Shown here: piece by piece, positions 50,880-60,153 of the stretch
How the letters are laid out: the number at the start of each line of letters is the position of its first letter
How positions within the stretch are numbered: position 1 is the first letter of the stretch
Source: Yersinia proxima
GTDB lineage: Bacteria; Pseudomonadota; Gammaproteobacteria; Enterobacterales; Enterobacteriaceae
NCBI RefSeq assembly: GCF_902170785.1
Contig: NZ_CABHYG010000011.1
Span: forward strand, 1 to 64,000
Direction: 5' to 3'
DNA length: 64,000 bases
Notes under the pieces: generated by a model
The model's database searches: none
Told to the model about the DNA's origin: nothing
Seen by the model: only the letters and a program-made list of their open reading frames with translations
Translations under genes and position numbers: made by a program

Positions 50880-51428
50880 ATGGCCAGCAGAGGCGTAAAC
50901 AAAGTGATTTTGGTCGGGAATTTGGGCCAAGACCCGGAAGTCCGCTACATGCCGAATGGCGGTGCTGTTGCCAATATCACCCTGGCCACTTCCGAAAGCT
51001 GGCGTGATAAAGCAACCGGCGAGCAGAAAGAAAAGACGGAATGGCACCGGGTGGTGTTATTCGGCAAACTAGCGGAAGTTGCTGGTGAATATTTGCGCAA
51101 AGGCTCTCAGGTCTATATCGAAGGCGCATTGCAAACCCGTAAATGGACAGATCAGGCTGGTGTTGAGAAATACACCACTGAAGTTGTGGTTAACGTGGGC
51201 GGCACTATGCAAATGCTGGGTGGCCGTCAAGGCGGCGGTGCTCCGGCGGGTGGTGGTGCATCACAAGACGGCGGCGCACAAGGCGGTTGGGGTCAACCTC
51301 AGCAGCCACAAGGCAACCAGTTCAGCGGCGGTCAGCAGGCGTCACGCCCGGCTCAGTCAGCACCAGCAGCACAACCACAAGGCGGCAATGAGCCACCAAT
51401 GGATTTTGACGACGATATTCCGTTCTGA
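50880..51428 (+). CDS. ssb: Single-stranded DNA-binding protein
   Basis: SSB coats single-stranded DNA in replication, repair and recombination. The 182-residue protein has the OB fold at 1-112 ([44 protein letters not shown]), a Gly/Gln-rich linker (about 115-170), and the acidic tip DFDDDIPF that recruits partner enzymes. AGGAGA precedes the ATG. It is divergent from uvrA and has its own terminator. Confidence 0.98.
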   Translation: MASRGVNKVILVGNLGQDPEVRYMPNGGAVANITLATSESWRDKATGEQKEKTEWHRVVLFGKLAEVAGEYLRKGSQVYIEGALQTRKWTDQAGVEKYTTEVVVNVGGTMQMLGGRQGGGAPAGGGASQDGGAQGGWGQPQQPQGNQFSGGQQASRPAQSAPAAQPQGGNEPPMDFDDDIPF

Positions 51429-51471
51429 TCCTGTGGCTTGCTAAGCACTAACTAATCGTCTGTATAAAAAT

Positions 51472-51497
51472 AAAACCCTGCTTCGGCGGGGTTTTTT
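51472..51497 (+). terminator. Rho-independent terminator after ssb
   Basis: 10-bp stem AAAACCCTGC / GCGGGGTTTT (one G:U pair) with loop TTCG and a run of six T. Confidence 0.95.
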
Positions 51498-51623
51498 ATT
51501 AAACAACGTATAAGTGGTATATCGAGCCAGCAGCCAGATTTATAAAGCGCTATCCGTGACTCAACTATAATCATGTATCAATAGTTGCAACTCATTCTGT
51601 CACTTACCATCTGGAGCTTAGCT

Positions 51624-52295
51624 ATGGTCACTGTTCACCATCTGAATAACTCACGTTCGCAGCGTATCTTGTGGATGTTGGAAGAGTTGCAAGTCCCCTA
51701 TGAGTTAAAACGTTATCAACGCGATCCTGGCAGCTTGTTGGCACCACCGGAGTTGAAAAAAATCCATCCCTTGGGGAAATCACCGGTGATTACTGATGGT
51801 GACCTGACACTGGCGGAATCGGGTGCCATCATCGAGTATTTGCAGGAAACTTATGATGCGCAGGGCTTGTTTAAGCCCACCGGTCATTATGATCGCCAAC
51901 AATTCCGTTACTGGATGCATTACGCAGAAGGATCTTTGATGCCATTGCTGGTGATGAAACTTATCTTTAGCCGCTTCGGTGGGCCGCCTGTGCCGTGGAT
52001 TATTCGTCCGGTGGCCAAAGCATTGGGTGATGGGGTGCAGAAAAGTTATCTGAATAAGCAAATTGCCACTCATCGCGATTATCTGGAACAGCATTTAACA
52101 AATAACCAATGGTTTGCAGGTAGTGATTTTAGTGCGGCAGATATCCAGATGAGTTTTCCTATTGAGGCTATCAACGCCCGTAATGGGCTTGAAGGATTTC
52201 CGAAACTGCAAGATTTCTTAGTGCGCATCCATCAGCGACCGGCTTATCAACAAGCGATTGAAAAGGGCGGCGCGTTCAAATTAGAAAACGGATAA
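51624..52295 (+). CDS. Glutathione S-transferase family protein
   Basis: A 223-residue cytosolic protein with the two-domain GST layout: thioredoxin-like N-terminal domain (about 1-78, NSRSQRILWMLEELQVPYE, PLGKSPVITDGDLTLAESGAI) and helical C-terminal domain with the N-capping motif SAADIQMSF (about 165). The catalytic residue is probably Ser9 or Asn7 in HHLNNSRSQR. The ATG at 51624 follows TGGAGC; the earlier in-frame ATG at 51585 has no ribosome-binding site. It lies alone between ssb and ghxP. The substrate is unknown. Confidence 0.88.
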   Translation: MVTVHHLNNSRSQRILWMLEELQVPYELKRYQRDPGSLLAPPELKKIHPLGKSPVITDGDLTLAESGAIIEYLQETYDAQGLFKPTGHYDRQQFRYWMHYAEGSLMPLLVMKLIFSRFGGPPVPWIIRPVAKALGDGVQKSYLNKQIATHRDYLEQHLTNNQWFAGSDFSAADIQMSFPIEAINARNGLEGFPKLQDFLVRIHQRPAYQQAIEKGGAFKLENG

Positions 52296-52334
52296 ACCCA
52301 CAATTAGCTATCAAGAATTATGCAAGAAAAATGG

Positions 52335-52361
52335 GTGTGAGACCGCTCACACTTCTTTTCC
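52335..52361 (+). terminator. Terminator after the GST gene
   Basis: Perfect 7-bp stem GTGTGAG / CTCACAC with loop ACCG and TTCTTTTCC tail, 40 bases after the stop codon. Confidence 0.85.
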
Positions 52362-52592
52362 TGCCTTCATGTAACTCGAATTGCATGTCCCCAGACAAAT
52401 TAATGTAAGAAAATGCATTAAATGTCACTTTCTGATGTTGATTAGTCGCTGTGAATAGCTAGATAATCGTTTGCCTTGAATTTCATCTACCCTAAACTTC
52501 GATTTTTTTCAGTCATGCGTATTTCCAGCTAATCGTTTGCTATTTTCTCCGTCATGTCGACGTTGGGAAAATTGACGAGTTAATCGGCAGGG

Positions 52593-52608
52593 ACGGAAAC
52601 GATTACGT
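52593..52608 (+). promoter_or_regulatory. Candidate PurR operator upstream of ghxP
   Basis: ACGGAAACGATTACGT matches the PurR consensus ACGCAAACGTTTGCGT at 13 of 16 positions and lies 58 bases before the ghxP start. Two half-site-like copies of AATCGTTTGC occur upstream, near 52467 and 52533. A purine base transporter would fit PurR control. The rest of 52362-52665 is leader with no gene. Confidence 0.5.
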
Positions 52609-52665
52609 ATGGAAAGAGCGCGTGGCTTATTGACGACTTTAAAATGACACACAGGGGACATAACC

Positions 52666-54033
52666 ATGTCTAGCACCAATCCTCAAGCGAACCAGGCAGT
52701 AAAGCCGAAGAGTTCGCTTGATGCGTTTTTCAAACTTAGTGAACGTGGCAGTAATGTGCGCCAGGAAGTGCTGGCCGGTCTGACGACCTTTTTGGCGATG
52801 GTCTATTCGGTGATTGTTGTCCCGAGCATGTTAGGCAAAGCGGGCTTCCCACCAACAGCGGTATTCGTTGCAACCTGTCTGGTCGCGGGCCTGGGTTCTT
52901 TGCTGATGGGCTTGTGGGCGAATTTGCCGATGGCGATTGGTTGTGCCATCTCATTGACGGCGTTTACTGCATTTAGCTTGGTATTGGGCCAACACATCAG
53001 TATTCCTGTGGCTCTGGGGGCAGTATTCCTGATGGGGGTGCTGTTTACCATTATCTCCGTGACGGGTATTCGCTCGTGGATATTGCGCAACCTGCCAATG
53101 GGCGTGGCGCATGGTACAGGTATCGGTATTGGTCTGTTTCTGCTGCTGATTGCTGCCAACGGTGTCGGTCTGGTTATTAAAAACCCAATTGAAGGTTTGC
53201 CGGTCGCGCTGGGCGCATTTACCTCTTTCCCGGTCATGATGACGTTATTGGGTCTGGCGGTGATTTTTGGTCTGGAAAAACTGCGGGTGCCGGGTGGTAT
53301 TCTGTTGGTGATTATTGCCATCTCAGTTATCGGTTTGATTTTTGATCCGAGTGTTAAATATCAAGGATTGTTTGCTATGCCAAGTCTGGCAGATGAAAAC
53401 GGCAACTCCTTGATTTTTAGTCTTGATATCATGGGTGCGCTGAAACCAGTGGTACTGCCAAGTGTGTTGGCGCTGGTGATGACTGCGGTGTTTGATGCCA
53501 CTGGCACCATCCGTGCGGTAGCAGGGCAGGCAAACTTGCTGGATAAAGACGGTCAGATTATCAGTGGCGGTAAAGCGCTGACTTCTGACTCCGTCAGCAG
53601 CATCTTCGCCGGTTTGGTGGGCGCAGCTCCAGCGGCAGTTTACATTGAATCAGCGGCTGGTACTGCAGCAGGCGGCAAGACTGGCCTGACCGCGACTGTC
53701 GTCGGTATCTTGTTCTTGCTGATTTTGTTCCTCTCACCGCTCTCCTATTTAGTTCCAGCTTATGCAACCGCCCCGGCCCTGATGTATGTCGGTTTGTTGA
53801 TGTTGAGCAACGTGTCTAAATTGGACTTTGAAGATTTCGTTGATGCGATGTCTGGCTTGCTCTGCGCGGTGTTTATCGTGCTGACTTGTAATATCGTGAC
53901 CGGTATTATGCTGGGCTTCAGTTCATTGGTGATTGGCCGTATTTGCTCCGGTGAATGGCGTAAGCTGAATCTTGGTACTGTAATTATCGCAGTGGCGCTG
54001 GTGGCATTCTATGCTGGCGGTTGGGCAATCTAA
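52666..54033 (+). CDS. ghxP: Guanine/hypoxanthine permease
   Basis: An inner-membrane purine base:proton symporter of the AzgA-type NCS2 family, nearly identical over its length to E. coli GhxP (YjcD). 455 residues with 12-14 membrane segments; signatures include [60 protein letters not shown] and [21 protein letters not shown]. The N-terminal 25 residues are polar and variable. GGGGACAT precedes the ATG. Single gene with its own stem-loop behind it. Confidence 0.94.
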   Translation: MSSTNPQANQAVKPKSSLDAFFKLSERGSNVRQEVLAGLTTFLAMVYSVIVVPSMLGKAGFPPTAVFVATCLVAGLGSLLMGLWANLPMAIGCAISLTAFTAFSLVLGQHISIPVALGAVFLMGVLFTIISVTGIRSWILRNLPMGVAHGTGIGIGLFLLLIAANGVGLVIKNPIEGLPVALGAFTSFPVMMTLLGLAVIFGLEKLRVPGGILLVIIAISVIGLIFDPSVKYQGLFAMPSLADENGNSLIFSLDIMGALKPVVLPSVLALVMTAVFDATGTIRAVAGQANLLDKDGQIISGGKALTSDSVSSIFAGLVGAAPAAVYIESAAGTAAGGKTGLTATVVGILFLLILFLSPLSYLVPAYATAPALMYVGLLMLSNVSKLDFEDFVDAMSGLLCAVFIVLTCNIVTGIMLGFSSLVIGRICSGEWRKLNLGTVIIAVALVAFYAGGWAI

Positions 54034-54048
54034 GCCCTGAGTTTTTGT

Positions 54049-54079
54049 TGGCATCGGGATGAATATATTCCCGATGCCA
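54049..54079 (+). terminator. Stem-loop after ghxP
   Basis: 11-bp perfect stem TGGCATCGGGA / TCCCGATGCCA with a 9-base loop, 16 bases after the stop codon. The tail TTACCCTCC is not T-rich, so termination may be partial. Confidence 0.7.
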
Positions 54080-54247
54080 TTACCCTCCGTAATGCCCCTA
54101 CTTTCTTTGTCTATTCCTGCCATCAATTACCGATTTTTTTCCCCATTGCACAAAAAATTGATCTACTATCAAAAGCTGCGCTCCAGCCCTATTTACGGGC
54201 GAGTACGATCAGGTTTTGTGTTGCGTTGAGTTGAGTCTAAGGAAAGC

Positions 54248-55897
54248 ATGGAAATCTTTTTTACAATCCTCATTCTGATTTTAGTGGTGTCGCTTTCCGG
54301 CGTTGTCACGCGAATGTTACCGTTTCAAGTTCCCCTCCCTCTGATGCAGATAGTTTGTGGTGCTTTGTTGGCCTGGCCCCACTTTGGTTTGCATGTCGAT
54401 TTTGATCCGGAATTATTCCTGGTTCTGTTTATTCCACCGCTACTGTTTGCTGATGGCTGGAAAACACCGACGCGGGAGTTTATTCACCACGGGCGGGAAA
54501 TATTTGGTCTGGCCTTGGCGTTAGTGTTGGTCACGGTGGTGGGTATCGGTTACCTGATTTACTGGATGGTGCCAGGTATTCCGCTGGTTGCCGCCTTTGC
54601 GCTGGCGGCGGTACTGTCGCCAACCGATGCCGTGGCGTTGTCCGGTATCGTGGGGAAAGGGCGCATACCTAAATCAATTATGGGCGTGCTGGAAGGGGAG
54701 GCATTGATGAATGATGCTTCCGGTCTGGTGGCGCTGAAGTTTGCTATTGCCGTTGCCATGGGCACTATGGTGTTTACGGTGTCTGGCGCGACGCTGGAAT
54801 TCCTGAAAGTAGCGATTGGTGGCCTGCTGGCTGGTGTGGCCGTCACCTGGCTATACAGTAAGTCGCTGCGCCTGATGAGCCGCTGGAGTGGCGATGATCC
54901 GGCCACACAAATCGTCTTGCTGCTGCTGTTGCCATTCGCCTCTTACTTGATTGCAGAACATATTGGTGTGTCCGGTATTTTAGCCGCAGTGGCGGCGGGG
55001 ATGACCATTAGTCAGTCTGGTGTGATCCGTAATGCCCCGCTCACCATGCGATTACGCGCCGACAGTGTATGGTCGATGTTGGAATTCGTGTTTAACGGCA
55101 TGGTGTTTATCCTGCTGGGCCTGCAATTACCGGGGATTCTCGAAACCTCAATTGTGCAGGCTGAGTTAGATCCGACGATTCAAACCTGGAATCTGTTTGC
55201 CGACGTCGCCATCATTTATGGTGCATTGCTGGTGCTACGTTTTGGCTGGCTGTGGTCGATGAAAAAACTCAGTAAGCGTTTGTTGAGCAAGCGGCCATTG
55301 GAGTTCAGTAATTACACCACCCGTGAACTATGGGTTGCCTCATTTGCCGGGGTGCGTGGGGCAATTACACTGGCCGGTGTGCTGTCCATTCCGTTATTCC
55401 TCAGTGATGGTTCGGCCTTCCCATCCCGTTACCAATTGGTGTTTATCGCCACCGGCGTCATTTTGCTGTCGGTGATTGTCGGGGTGATTGCTTTGCCACC
55501 ATTATTGCGTGGCGTGGTTGTTGCCGATAAAAGCGCCAGCCGCGAAGAGATTCGTTTGGCGCGGGCGGCAGCGGCAGAAGTGGCGATTGTCAGCTTGAAT
55601 AAGATGGAAGAGCGTCTGGCGGCCAGCAGTGAGGAGAATATCGATCCTGAATTGCTAAAAGAGGTCAGCTCTCGCGTCATCGGGACTTTGCGTCGACGAA
55701 CGGGCAGTAAAGATGAAGTCGAAAACACTTTGCTCATCGAAAATCTGGAGCGGCGCTTTCGCTTAACCGCGCTGCGGGCTGAACGCGGCGAGCTGTATCA
55801 TTTGCGCGCCACACAGAAAATCAGCAACGAAACCCTGCAAAAACTGTTGCACGATTTGGATTTGCTGGAAGCGCTGCTGATCGAAAAAGAAGGTTAA
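54248..55897 (+). CDS. yjcE: CPA1-family Na+/H+ antiporter YjcE
   Basis: A 549-residue cation/proton antiporter of the CPA1 family, the length of E. coli YjcE. About 12 membrane segments occupy residues 1-415, with the ion-binding motif GEALMNDASGLVAL (about 155) and LSPTDAVALSG. The C-terminal 130 residues are cytoplasmic, charged and probably coiled-coil (EIRLARAAAAEVAIVSLNKM, LIENLERRFRLTALRAERGE). AAGGAA precedes the ATG. Transported ion not tested; a role in pH or Na+ balance is inferred from the family. Confidence 0.92.
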   Translation: MEIFFTILILILVVSLSGVVTRMLPFQVPLPLMQIVCGALLAWPHFGLHVDFDPELFLVLFIPPLLFADGWKTPTREFIHHGREIFGLALALVLVTVVGIGYLIYWMVPGIPLVAAFALAAVLSPTDAVALSGIVGKGRIPKSIMGVLEGEALMNDASGLVALKFAIAVAMGTMVFTVSGATLEFLKVAIGGLLAGVAVTWLYSKSLRLMSRWSGDDPATQIVLLLLLPFASYLIAEHIGVSGILAAVAAGMTISQSGVIRNAPLTMRLRADSVWSMLEFVFNGMVFILLGLQLPGILETSIVQAELDPTIQTWNLFADVAIIYGALLVLRFGWLWSMKKLSKRLLSKRPLEFSNYTTRELWVASFAGVRGAITLAGVLSIPLFLSDGSAFPSRYQLVFIATGVILLSVIVGVIALPPLLRGVVVADKSASREEIRLARAAAAEVAIVSLNKMEERLAASSEENIDPELLKEVSSRVIGTLRRRTGSKDEVENTLLIENLERRFRLTALRAERGELYHLRATQKISNETLQKLLHDLDLLEALLIEKEG

Positions 55898-55908
55898 TAT
55901 CCCTCAAT

Positions 55909-55937
55909 CCGGCTACTGATCAGTAGCCGGTTTTATT
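55909..55937. terminator. Bidirectional terminator between yjcE and the LysR gene
   Basis: A perfect 22-base palindrome, stem CCGGCTACT / AGTAGCCGG with loop GATC, followed on the plus strand by TTTTATTT. It overlaps the last codons of the convergent LysR-type gene. Confidence 0.92.
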
Positions 55938-56830
55938 TCTACCAACGAACCATTGGGCCAAAACTCACGGCAGCGGCTAATCCACGCCTGCGCACTGTGA
56001 GAAAGGTAACTTCCCTGACGCCAGATCAATCCTAATTGCCAAGGCATCAGCGGTTCTAATGGTAGCCATAGGAGAGCGCTTTTATCCAGGCGCTGACAGA
56101 TGGGCTCGGGTAAAATCGCGATGCCAATATTGGCTTGCACCATCGCAGCCAGAAAGTCCCATTGACCGCTACGCACGGCGATTTGCGGCGTAAACCCCCC
56201 AGCGGCAAAAGCATCCATTAGCTGGCGATAAAGGGCAAAATCTTCGTTATAAATCAGGATGGGTTGGTCAGCTAACTCAGGAATACTGAGGGTGGTGCGG
56301 TTGAGCCAAAACACGGTGCGCGGCACCACCACACACAATGGATGGCTGAACAGCGGCAATGATGTCAGCGGCAAATCGGCGTCAGCGGGAAGGGCGGTCA
56401 GGGCTAAATCCAATTCACCAGAGAGTACCGCCTGCTGCACGGTTAAACCGCCAAATTCAGCAATTTGCAGTTCTACACCGGGGTAACTGCGGCGAAACTC
56501 GCTGATCAGTACCGCCATTTGCGTGCCAACCATCGGCGGAATACCCAGTCGCAGCTTGCCTTTTTTTAATGAACTGATGTCTTCCAGCTCCGCTTCCAAC
56601 TGCTGAAACTGGTCGAGAATCACCAGCCCGCGCTGATAAACCGCCTGCCCGCTATCGGTCAAATGAAGGCGTCTTCCCTCACGAGTCAGTAAGCTACAGT
56701 CCAACTCATTTTCCAGATTGCGCAGCATTTTGCTGATGGTGGGTTGGGTGACAAACAACTTCTCCGCCGCCCGGGTGAAACTCTGCTGGCGTACCACTTC
56801 AACGAAATAACGTAATGTTCGAATATCCAT
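55913..56830 (-). CDS. LysR-family regulator (CidR-like)
   Basis: 305 residues from ATG 56830, with AGGAA 7 bases upstream and a start MDIRTLRYFVEVVRQQSF typical of the family; an earlier in-frame ATG (56872) lies inside the operator-like dyad. The helix-turn-helix is FTRAAEKLFVTQPTISKMLR (about 18-37). The effector domain (from about 90) has KLRLGIPPMVG and GIAILPEPIC. It is divergent from an LrgA/LrgB pair, the arrangement of CidR with cidAB in Gram-positive bacteria, so it probably controls that pair. The inducer is unknown. Confidence 0.88.
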   Translation of the reverse strand: MDIRTLRYFVEVVRQQSFTRAAEKLFVTQPTISKMLRNLENELDCSLLTREGRRLHLTDSGQAVYQRGLVILDQFQQLEAELEDISSLKKGKLRLGIPPMVGTQMAVLISEFRRSYPGVELQIAEFGGLTVQQAVLSGELDLALTALPADADLPLTSLPLFSHPLCVVVPRTVFWLNRTTLSIPELADQPILIYNEDFALYRQLMDAFAAGGFTPQIAVRSGQWDFLAAMVQANIGIAILPEPICQRLDKSALLWLPLEPLMPWQLGLIWRQGSYLSHSAQAWISRCREFWPNGSLVEIKPATDQ

Positions 56831-56857
56831 GTTTTTCCTGTCAGCGAGTGGAGAAGT

Positions 56858-56872
56858 ATGCCATTTAGGCAT
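56858..56872. promoter_or_regulatory. Candidate LysR operator (T-N11-A dyad)
   Basis: ATGCC, five bases, GGCAT, with T and A at the ends of a T-N11-A frame, in the 126-bp gap between the divergent LysR-type gene and lrgA. A TATACT -10-like hexamer for lrgA lies at about 56913-56924. Confidence 0.5.
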
Positions 56873-56956
56873 GATTCTAATGATTTTAATTCATTTTTCG
56901 CAAGGTTGCCTGCGGCCTATACTGAGCACTGGTTAAATTTCCCATCGGGGTTTCTC

Positions 56957-57382
56957 ATGTCGTTGGCGTTACGCAGTTTTGCGCCGTCTGTTCTCACGCA
57001 TTTACAGGTGCCGGTTCAGGTAGCACTGTATGCTGGGATATTTATTATTTCTGATCAACTGGTTAGCGTTTTCCATCTGCCATTACCCGCTAATATCGTC
57101 GGCATGCTATTGCTGCTGGCTATGATTATGCTGCGGATTTTGCCGGTGCGCTGGGTTCAGGCTGGTTCACGTTGGTTGTTGGCTGAAATGCTGTTGTTTT
57201 TTGTTCCTGCGGTGGTGGCGGTGGTGAATTATGCCCAGTTGATCATGGTGGACGGTTGGAAGATTTTCGCCGTTATCGCGGTCAGTACCTCACTGACCCT
57301 GGCGGCAACGGGTTTGGTAGTTGACCGGGTTTACCGTTTTGAGGTGTGGCTACAACGCCGCAAGTCTAATCATCATGAATGA
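56957..57382 (+). CDS. LrgA/CidA-family holin-like membrane protein
   Basis: 141 residues from ATG 56957 (GGGG 7 bases upstream); an earlier ATG at 56858 starts in the operator and is unlikely. Four hydrophobic segments, with VPVQVALYAGIFIISDQLVS, the family motif LPLPANIVGMLLLLAMI (about 45-60), and LLAEMLLFFVPAVVAVVNY. LrgA/CidA proteins are small membrane proteins related to holins that act with LrgB/CidB in cell lysis control or in export of pyruvate-like metabolites. It overlaps the next gene by 8 bases, so the two are translationally coupled. Confidence 0.9.
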   Translation: MSLALRSFAPSVLTHLQVPVQVALYAGIFIISDQLVSVFHLPLPANIVGMLLLLAMIMLRILPVRWVQAGSRWLLAEMLLFFVPAVVAVVNYAQLIMVDGWKIFAVIAVSTSLTLAATGLVVDRVYRFEVWLQRRKSNHHE

Positions 57383-58064
57383 TTTTATTATCAGTATTGC
57401 GTGTTTCCTTGCCACGCTGGCACTCTATTTCGCCAATAAAAAACTCTATCGCCGCCGCCGGTCATTATTGCTGATGCCCTTGGTATTGACGCCGATGGTG
57501 TTGGTGTTGCTGCTGGTGGTCACCCATATCTCTTATCAGGATTATATTGGTGAGACGCATTGGTTATTGTGGCTATTAGGGCCAGCAACTATCGCGTTTG
57601 CGGTGCCGGTGTATGAGAATCTGTCGATTATTCGCCGCCACTGGTTGTCTCTGACAGCGGGGGTTATTACCGCCATTACCGTGGCGGTGGTCAGCTCGGT
57701 GTGGTTAGCGAAGTTATTAACTCTATCGGAAGAAGTGCAGCGCAGTTTAGCGGTGCGTTCTATTACTACACCGTTTGCATTGGAAGCGGCAAAACAGTTG
57801 GGTGGGCAACCGGATTTAGTGGCACTGTTTGTGGTGATTACCGGGGTGTTTGGGATGGCGGTCGGGGATTTGCTATTTCTACGTCTTTCTGTGCGCAGTG
57901 GCCTGGCAAAGGGCGCGGGCCTTGGAGCTTCTTCTCACGGGGCCGGCACGGCTAAAGCCTATGAGATGGGGCAACAGGAGGGCGTAGTATCCAGCCTGGT
58001 GATGATGCTGGCCGGTATTATTACAGTTATCAGCGCACCGCTGATGGGGCATCTGCTGTGGTAA
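57375..58064 (+). CDS. LrgB/CidB-family membrane protein
   Basis: 229 residues from ATG 57375, which overlaps the stop of the LrgA-like gene. The protein has about six to eight hydrophobic segments and the LrgB motifs LLGPATIAFAVPVYENL (about 75-92), RSITTPFALEAAKQLGG and GLGASSHGAGTAKAYEMG (about 190-205). LrgB works with LrgA in the inner membrane. An earlier in-frame ATG (57321) lies inside lrgA and is not needed. E. coli has a related pair, YohJ/YohK, elsewhere. Confidence 0.92.
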   Translation: MNDFIISIACFLATLALYFANKKLYRRRRSLLLMPLVLTPMVLVLLLVVTHISYQDYIGETHWLLWLLGPATIAFAVPVYENLSIIRRHWLSLTAGVITAITVAVVSSVWLAKLLTLSEEVQRSLAVRSITTPFALEAAKQLGGQPDLVALFVVITGVFGMAVGDLLFLRLSVRSGLAKGAGLGASSHGAGTAKAYEMGQQEGVVSSLVMMLAGIITVISAPLMGHLLW

Positions 58065-58096
58065 TTACCATCATTGATGCTGGTTTTTATTTGGCA

Positions 58097-58780
58097 TCAT
58101 ATTAATGTAAAAGAACCTGTGGCTTCGAAGAAACTCTGAGGGACATAATTATTGATTTTTTGTTCATAACAATAATCTATAATTTGTCGTTTACTGGAAA
58201 CGCCTGCTTTGTTATAGATGATTTGAATAATGTTACAGACAGTCCTTGGCGATAGACAAAGTTTTTTGGCAATATCTTTACTTGAAAATGAATGCAGAAT
58301 ATAAAATAACACTTCCCATTCCCTGTTGGAGAATAAAGTTGATGGTGGAGTAAATACAAGAGATGTTGGTATTTTTATTTTGTTTAAATAAGTCAATGTC
58401 ATGTTGTCAACTGTCCGTCCGTGAAAAATAGTTCCTATAGAAATTCCATTTTCATCTATTAGTGGGTATTTATCAAAAAACCAAGGTTGAAAATATGAGT
58501 TGCCCTCAAAGGCATGTATTTCAACTGATGTTACGCGATCCTGTAATAATTCTACTTTACGGTCATGCTCTTGAAATTCAGATTGAAAATCTGATGTTGA
58601 TGCGGGGAGTTCACCATCAAATCGACCTTCCACACTGAATTTATCAGGTAGTGCTAATAATTTATGGTATCTATTATTTGCATAAATAAATCTTGACTGA
58701 TTATCTTTAGCCCCCCAAGGTTCTGAGCTGTGCTCCCAAGATTGTATTAGAATTTTAAGTGACTCTGATAACGTTTCCAT
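58097..58780 (-). CDS. LuxR-family regulator with PAS-like N-terminal domain
   Basis: 227 residues; GGGAGG lies about 8 bases before the ATG. The C-terminal LuxR-type helix-turn-helix is LFSNREWEVLFYILHSFSSK then DIAKKLCLSPRTVCNIIQII (about 150-190). The N-terminal part (about 15-130) has a PAS-like pattern, GAKDNQSRFIYANNRYHKLLALP and GTIFHGRTVDNM, suggesting a sensed small molecule or signal. No autoinducer-binding motif is evident. It is AT-rich and divergent from a cupin gene, which is its most likely target. No cognate synthase is nearby. Confidence 0.82.
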   Translation of the reverse strand: METLSESLKILIQSWEHSSEPWGAKDNQSRFIYANNRYHKLLALPDKFSVEGRFDGELPASTSDFQSEFQEHDRKVELLQDRVTSVEIHAFEGNSYFQPWFFDKYPLIDENGISIGTIFHGRTVDNMTLTYLNKIKIPTSLVFTPPSTLFSNREWEVLFYILHSFSSKDIAKKLCLSPRTVCNIIQIIYNKAGVSSKRQIIDYCYEQKINNYVPQSFFEATGSFTLI

Positions 58781-58926
58781 TTCTGTTACCTCCCGAACTT
58801 AATTAATTATTAGTATGGTTAAAGTGTGTTTCCTATGATTTCTAAGGGGTGTATGATTTATTAAATAGCAATTTCATTTTTCCTTGTAGTGTATTATTTA
58901 CTCTGCCCTATGTAAGGATATGTCAC

Positions 58927-59316
58927 ATGATAAATTTCGCGAATTTTAATGATAATAATGCGATAGAAGATCCTTTGGTTGGAATATCAATTATCACAAT
59001 GTTTAAAAAAGTAGGTTTACAGGCCTATGGAGCCAAGGTTGGACAGGGGGAATACGTAGGATGCCACAGTCATACCAAAGGTGAAGAATGGTATATCATT
59101 CTCTCGGGAGACGGGGTTATCTGGACTGCGGATGTTATTGCTGGTGCGTTAAAAAATAAGCGCTTAGATGCCTTTGCTAAAGGTTCAGTATTCTGTATTT
59201 ATCCTGATACAGCACATCAATTGGCTGCAACAACCGATGTTGAGTTTATCTTTTTATGTCCAGAGTCGCATGTCACTCACGACCGAATTCTGTTTGACAA
59301 TATTGTGGGTGAGTAA
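58927..59316 (+). CDS. Cupin-domain protein
   Basis: 129 residues from ATG 58927, with AAGGA 8 bases upstream; the earlier in-frame ATG at 58849 has no ribosome-binding site. Both cupin motifs are visible: motif 1 as CHSHTKGEEWYIILSGDG (HxHx4E-type, His/His/Glu metal ligands) and motif 2 around FCIYPDTAHQL (His). The fold would be a small beta-barrel that may bind a metal or small ligand. The 147-bp gap to the LuxR-type gene is AT-rich. Enzyme or sensor function cannot be told from the sequence. Confidence 0.82.
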   Translation: MINFANFNDNNAIEDPLVGISIITMFKKVGLQAYGAKVGQGEYVGCHSHTKGEEWYIILSGDGVIWTADVIAGALKNKRLDAFAKGSVFCIYPDTAHQLAATTDVEFIFLCPESHVTHDRILFDNIVGE

Positions 59317-59320
59317 GGAT

Positions 59321-59346
59321 AAAAAAGGGTGAGGATGCCCTCACCC
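59321..59346 (-). terminator. Terminator of the yhdWXYZ-type operon
   Basis: Perfect 8-bp stem GGGTGAGG / CCTCACCC with a 4-base loop. On the minus strand six T residues follow. It lies 38 bases beyond the stop codon of the ATP-binding subunit; it also follows the cupin gene on the plus strand, without T run there. Confidence 0.88.
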
Positions 59347-59383
59347 AGAAGTACCCAATGAAACTCCCAACGTAATGAATTTG

Positions 59384-60145
59384 TTAGTGAATAACCTGCG
59401 CTAAAAATGCCTGTGTGCGCTCTGATTTTGGGTTGGAGAAGAATTCAGCTGGTGGTGCTTGCTCAACAATTTCCCCACGATCCATAAAAATAACCCTATC
59501 AGCGACAGTACGAGCAAAACCCATCTCATGGGTGACGCACAGCATGGTCATCCCCTCGTGTGCGAGACTTATCATGGTATCCAGCACTTCTTTCACCATT
59601 TCCGGATCCAGTGCTGAGGTCGGCTCGTCAAACAGCATAATTTTGGGTTTCATACACAGAGAGCGGGCAATGGCTACTCGCTGCTGCTGCCCGCCGGATA
59701 ACTGACCGGGAAATTTATGTGCATGCTCTGCAATGCGCACGCGCTCCAGATAATGCATCGCCAGCTCATCCGCTTCTTTCTTCGGCATTTTACGAACCCA
59801 GCTCGGGGCCAGCGTGCAGTTTTGCATCACGGTTAAGTGCGGAAACAAATTGAAGTGTTGAAACACCATGCCAACCTCGGTGCGTACCCGCTCGATGTTG
59901 CGTAAATCATCATTCAGCTCAATACCATCCACCATGATTTTTCCTTCCTGATGTTCCTCCAGGTGGTTAATACAACGGATAGTGGTGGATTTTCCCGAGC
60001 CAGAAGGGCCACATAACACGATGCGTTCGCCGGGGCGTACATGCAAATTGATATCTTTCAATACGTGGAACTGCCCGTACCACTTATTGACGTTTTCCAG
60101 CGTAATCATCATTTTATCGCCTTGGGTTGGCTGATTGTCGCTCAT
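59384..60145 (-). CDS. yhdZ: General L-amino-acid ABC transporter, ATP-binding subunit
   Basis: The ATPase of a polar amino-acid importer, close to E. coli YhdZ and rhizobial AapP. 253 residues from ATG 60145, with GAGG 6 bases upstream; a TTG-started longer frame is not needed. Walker A is GPSGSGKST (about 48), signature [10 protein letters not shown], Walker [14 protein letters not shown] and the switch His in VTHEMGF. It begins 8 bases after the YhdY stop and ends the operon. E. coli has the same gene order yhdWXYZ elsewhere on its chromosome. Confidence 0.93.
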   Translation of the reverse strand: MSDNQPTQGDKMMITLENVNKWYGQFHVLKDINLHVRPGERIVLCGPSGSGKSTTIRCINHLEEHQEGKIMVDGIELNDDLRNIERVRTEVGMVFQHFNLFPHLTVMQNCTLAPSWVRKMPKKEADELAMHYLERVRIAEHAHKFPGQLSGGQQQRVAIARSLCMKPKIMLFDEPTSALDPEMVKEVLDTMISLAHEGMTMLCVTHEMGFARTVADRVIFMDRGEIVEQAPPAEFFSNPKSERTQAFLAQVIH

Positions 60146-60153
60146 GTTATGCC

